Of a DNA stretch of 64,000 nucleotides, positions 12,801 to 18,800 are shown in pieces (position 1 is the first letter of the stretch; each line of letters starts with the position of its first letter). Under the pieces are notes generated by a model that saw only the letters and a program-made list of their open reading frames with translations, had not been told where the DNA came from and ran no database searches. Position numbers and translations under genes: made by a program. This stretch comes from Harmothoe impar (taxonomy: Eukaryota; Annelida; Polychaeta; Phyllodocida; Polynoidae): the NCBI GenBank assembly GCA_947462335.1, contig OX381713.1, forward strand, positions 20,948,381 to 21,012,380. Reading direction: 5' to 3'.

Positions 12801-15800
12801 CACAGCCCCTCTGACTCATTATACATGTAGTGCACCTACAGGAAAATAAATATTTGAACTCAATTTCATCGGGTTGTCTGGTTTGTGGTATCGCACCTCA
12901 AATCTATTGAAAAGATTTGGATATTAGGTAATTAGCATAATTATGCTAATTGGATAGGAATATCTCTAAAACAAAGTAAGATAGAGCTTATTGGCATTTT
13001 AGATTAGACAGTGACCACACATATTCAGAGAGCCAGTACTCAAAAACTAGAGGGAGTACCTGCTAATAAAAGATATCATTGGAAAGCTGATGACCTCAGT
13101 CTTGATTGTGAAAGACACCACCTGGTGCTATCTTTATGCAGTATAAATAAAAGAATTTCAAAGAATTCAGGGAGGTATCCACTAGTGCAACATAGACTTG
13201 TGCCTTTTACAGAACATCCTAACGTGGAGCCGCGCCCGGCAGTGGCTAACCTGGCTACGGTGGCCATCATGCCCGTATCAGAAGACGTTCCCCTCTCCAA
13301 CTTCACTATGGAGCTTCAGTTTGCCACCGGCGCAATCGGTGAGTCCCCCTATAAGGTAGTATATGTATATTCTGTCATTGTAATGTGTAATGGAACCAGT
13401 CGCCAATAGGGGTTCAATTGCTGTAATCCCATCTACCCGTCAGTGTTCTAAAATCTTTCTCCCTAAATCAGGGTTTGTTGGAAGTGGAAGGGCCACACTT
13501 CTCTCTTAACTCAGACGAGAGATAGCATATCAAAGGCCTGTATTTCTCATACCTGGTACTATGCCTATGTTGTATGGGAAATAAAAGAACCCATGCCTAT
13601 GTAGTGTAGCGGTGGGATATCTACCTTCCTTTCACCTCATAGATTGGATAACCACTGCTCTTAAAAAGACCTTAGCTGTTATATAGGATGTAAAGCAAAA
13701 TGTACAGCCCAGCTATAGGGTTTATTGAAATTACTTCTATATGTCTGTATAATTTTTCAGGTCCAACCCTTCGATTGACGAGTGACATAATCCTAAGCAA
13801 ACTCGGAAACTCAGCATTTGATACGTAAGTAGAAAATACATTATTACCCTTTGTGAAAAGAATTGTCCACTCCAATATTCCGCCAAACATGATGATTAAT
13901 AACAAGCTTAGGAAGACACTATGTATTAAGGTGTGGCAGAAATGCCTCTGCTGTGTTAAAACACTGGGGGTTTGGCTGGCTGGGCCCCAAATGATACAAA
14001 ATAATGTCCTTACAGGTGCATTTCTTGCCATACATTTCTGTTTGAGGGGTACACTGATATATTTTATAATATATTTTATAATCATGTAGGAGTTCTGATA
14101 TTGCGCAAATTCCGATATTGCGCAAATTCCGATATTGCGCATGACATATACACTATGGTGTGATCAATGACACTATGTATATACCTGTGCGAGTAATAAA
14201 GGCATCTTGTTATAGCCATATCCATCTGCCATTGTTTACCAGTGCCAGTATTGGTTATTGTCGTGCCTGGTGTTGTTATACCAGTGTGTTTCTACATTAC
14301 AGTGTAAACAAGTACCGCTTGTTGTATCAGTGTGTTTCTACATGACAGTGTAAACGAGTACCGCTTGTTGTATCAGTGTGTTTCTACATTACATTGTAAA
14401 TGAGTACTGCTTGTACCAGTGTGTTTCTACATTACAGTGTAAACGAGTACCCCTTGTTATACAAGTGTGTTTCTACATTACAGTGTAAACGAGTACCGCT
14501 TGTTGTACCAGTGTGTTTCTACATTACAGTGTAAACGAGTACCGCTTGTTGTACCAGTGTGTTTCTACATGACAGTGTAAATGAGTACCCCTTGTTATAC
14601 AAGTGTGTTTCTACATTACAGTATAAACAAGTACCGCTTGTTGTACCAGTGTGTTTCTACATTACTGTGTGAACGAGTACCGCTTGTTGTACCAGTGTGT
14701 TTCTACATTACAGTGTAAATGAGTACCGCTTGTTGTACCAGTGTGTTTCCACATTACAGTGTGAACGAGTACCGCTTGTACAAGTGTGTTTCTACATTAC
14801 AGTGTGAACGAGTACCGCTTGTTGTACCAGTGTGTCTCTACTTTACAGTGTAAACGAGTACCGTAAAACCTTGCGTATAAGCCGCGGCTTGTACGCGAAT
14901 CAGATCGCCAGTGCGACTTATAGGATCGGCACAGAGTCAGGGTGCGGCTTATACGCGAGTTTTTGCTCATATAGTACAGTATAAAAGTCACCAGAATCAG
15001 ATCGCTGGTGCGGCTGAGTACAGCTTGTACCAATGTGTTTCTACATTACAGTATAAATGAGTACCGCTTGTACAAGTGTGTTTCTACATTATAGTGTAAA
15101 CAAGTACCGCTTGTACAAGTGTGTTTCTACATTACAGTGTGAACGAGTACCGCTTGTTGTACCAGTGTCTTTCTACATTACAGTGTGAATGAGTACCGCT
15201 TGTTGTACCAGTGTGTTTCTACATTACAGTGTGAACGAGTACCGCTTGTTGTACCAGTGTGTTCTACATTACAGTGTGAACGAGTACCGCTTGTTGTACC
15301 AGTGTGTTTCTACATTACAGTGTGAACGAGTACTGCTTGTTGTAACAGTGTGTTTGTACATTACAGTGTAAATGAGTACCGCTTGTACCAGTGTGTTTCT
15401 ACATTACAGTGTGAACGAGTACCGCTTGTTGTACCAGTGTGTTTGTACATTCCAGTGTAAATGAGTACCGCTTGTTGTCGTGGCTGGGGCAGCAGGAGGA
15501 CATACACCGCATGGTGCTGTACCAGTGTGACAAGCGGATGACGCCCTGGACGCAGCATTGTATACGACAAGCTGACTGTATCCTCCTTGTTGGACTGGCT
15601 GAAGGAGAGCCCACCGTTGGCAAGGTAGGCATGTTACAATAATCAAAAACTATTATGTGTTAGCCTCTAGGCACAGCAAGCCCCAGGGCACAGCTAGTCC
15701 CTAGGCACAGCTAGTCCCTGGGCACAGCTGGTCCCTGGGCACAGCTAGTCCCTGGGCACAGCTAACCCCTAGGCCAAGCTAGCCTCTTGGCACAGCTAGT

Positions 15801-18800
15801 CCGTGGACACAGCAAGCCCCTAGGCACAGCTAGCCCCTGGGCACAGCTGGTCCCTGGGCACAGCTAGTCCCTGGGCACAGCTGGTCCCTGGGCACAGCTA
15901 GTCCCTGGGCACAGCTAGCCCCTGGGCACAGCTGGTCCCTGGGCACAGCTAGTCCCTGGGCACAGCTGGTCCCTGGGCACAGCTAGTCCCTGGGCACAGC
16001 TGGTCCCTGGGCACAGCTAGTCCCTGGATACAGCCCTAGACACAGCTAGCCCGTGGACACAGCGAATCCTCGGTCCAACTATCTTGTAGATGTAGATGTA
16101 GATGTAGATGTAGATGTAGATGTAGATGTAGATGTAGATAGATACAGATATATAGCCAGTGTAAAATTAACAGGATATTTGCAATGAACTCCCTAATCTT
16201 TATTACATACTAACCGTTCTCACCTTACAGTCTGTATATATAATACATCTTGTGTGCCTTGTTTGTAGATAGAGAGTCAGATGGAGAACCTGGCAGTGAG
16301 GGCCCAGAAGGAGCTGATCCTGCTACACAAGGAGGACAGCTCCACCCCTAACGGCACCATCGACTGGCTCAACGCCCGTGCCTGGTGCAGCTCACACCAC
16401 CACATACGCTGCCCAAAGCGGGTCTTCTCACGCAAACCTCACAGCCACATGGTATATTGCTTATACTTATTAGTCTAAAGCTCACTAGAGTATATCTCAT
16501 AAAAGTTGGTCTATATCTAGTTGAAAAGATGCTTCTTATAGCTAATACTATAGTTTAGTTTACTGGCTGTAACCTTTGCATTCTGGAATTACTTTATGGG
16601 AATTGCTTTTTATCAACATTCTTTTATGTATTATAGGGCTAGGGTATATTAGTAGGTGATTCATAGTTTGCAGGTACTAATATCAATCTTGCCACCTTGG
16701 CAATGAATCCTCTCATTGACCCCAATTAGCATATAAACAATATTCCATGTATATGGAAATATATTTTCTCACCTCTTCCTCAACTATAAGCATCAGCATA
16801 TGAGCCGCTCTGTTGTCTGTCCGCAGGTTGAGACGTATCAGAAGCTGCTAGACAACCAGCGTCCTGACCGCATGTCTGACTACTCCCGTCTGGCGCGCTT
16901 CCTCACCGGCACTTCTGTAGGTCTAGTACTAGGTGGGGGCGGAGCAAGGTGGGTTAAAATTTACCTTTTTAATATTTTATATTCAGCAACCAAAAATAAT
17001 TGCCAATAAGTTAAAAAAAAAAAAAAAAAAATTGGCCTGAACTTTTTGGTCCCCATAGCACAAATTTCTATTGTAACTCGATAAAATTTGTTCCCATTAA
17101 CAGAGGTATGGCGCACGTCGGTATGATAAAGGCCATGCAGGATGTGGGTATCCCCATAGATATGGTGGCTGGTACATCCATCGGAAGTCTCATAGGGGGA
17201 ATCTGGTCAGAGGAGCGCAACATCCCACGGACAACACAACGCGCTCGAGAGTGGTCTCTGGTAAGGCATTCAATGTATAAGCCAACTCATTTATTTTTCA
17301 ATACAGGTGCTCTGAGAGAACATGGCATGTAACATTGAAGAGTTTCAGAAGGTTATAGTGTGCATGTTTCAAATTGTATTTTAAATTTAATTTTAACAAA
17401 ACAGATTTATGGTACTGTTTCATTTAGGTTCTTTTAACTGTAGTTTATACTGAAATGATTCATGTTTACTTACAGGATATGAACAAGCTGTGGAAAAAGG
17501 TCTTGGACCTGACGTACCCGGTCACGGCCATGTTCTCGGGTGCAGCCTTTAACCGGTCCATAGAGACATGCTTCAGGAACCGGCAGATCGAGGACCTGTG
17601 GATCCCTTACGCTGCCATCACCACCGACATCACCGCGTCAAAGATGCGCGTCCACACCAGCGGTACACTATACTTGCCTTTCGAACATTTTTATGAATCG
17701 AAAAATTATTACACGGCTATTCAAAACTGTTCTTTCTAGGAGATTAATACTGGCTAAATTAGTGATACAATTCAAACTGTGTTTAATGACAAAGAGGATA
17801 TTGGATCTCCTATAAGCCGTCAGACCGAATGTTTATTTTATTATTGGTTGGTAGTTTTCTTGGTACAAATATACTTGCAACTGGTACTGGGTAGGGAATT
17901 TTAAGAAGCATCTCTTTTTTTCGCAGATCCTTTAGTTTTGAGCAAATTAACCATGAGCTGAACAAGACATAATATGTAATTATGGGTCTCTCCTATGGGG
18001 CCTTTCATAAAGTATGTACGCACATTTTCTCCAGAAATTGATCTCCCCACCCCCCTAAAGTTCTTGTACACATTAAAATATAGGGTTGAATTATGAGAAT
18101 TGATTGATGATACAGAGTGCCTCTTGACACCTAATACTGCTTTGTCAATGTCATACAAATGTAAGACCCAGTGTATACTGTTGTAGGTTCCTTGTGGCGG
18201 TACGTGCGCGCCAGTATGTCCCTGTCGGGCTACCTCCCTCCGCTCTGTGACCCGGTAGATGGTCATCTACTCTTGGACGGCGGCTATGTCAACAATCTTC
18301 CTGGTCAGTCACCATTTGTAAAGATCTCTTAATGAAAATTAGCATGGCCAATGAAGTAGCGGTCTGGTGCGTGCTCTGTCCAGCAAACCAAAAAAAGTTC
18401 TCAGAACTGGCCACAGTATAAGCCCTGTATAACAAATGATTTAAAGTGGCATTATGGAGCAAACACCATTTACACATATTTGTGGAGCAGTAAAATTATA
18501 TTATTCCTATGAAAATATTACCCTAGCACACTAGTTATAGGTGGCTACATTTCACAAAACTAAAATTACTTTTTGTTGTCTAGCTGACGTCTTGAAAACC
18601 ATGGGAGCACAGACCATCTTCGCGATAGACGTCGGGAGTCAGGATGAGGAGGAGTTGACAAACTACGGAGATGAACTCTCCGGCTGGTGGCTATTGTGGA
18701 AGCGGTGGAACCCATGGGCAGAAAATGTCAAGGTATGTTGCCTCTGATCTGTGTAATTCCATCACTTGAATCCCATGGGATGTAGAATCTAGTATATACA

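Noticed and set aside
15189..15371. Frame with repeated [11 protein letters not shown]
   Set aside because: Translation of the duplicated exon edge in the acceptor array; the frame shifts each unit and it lacks the conserved continuation.
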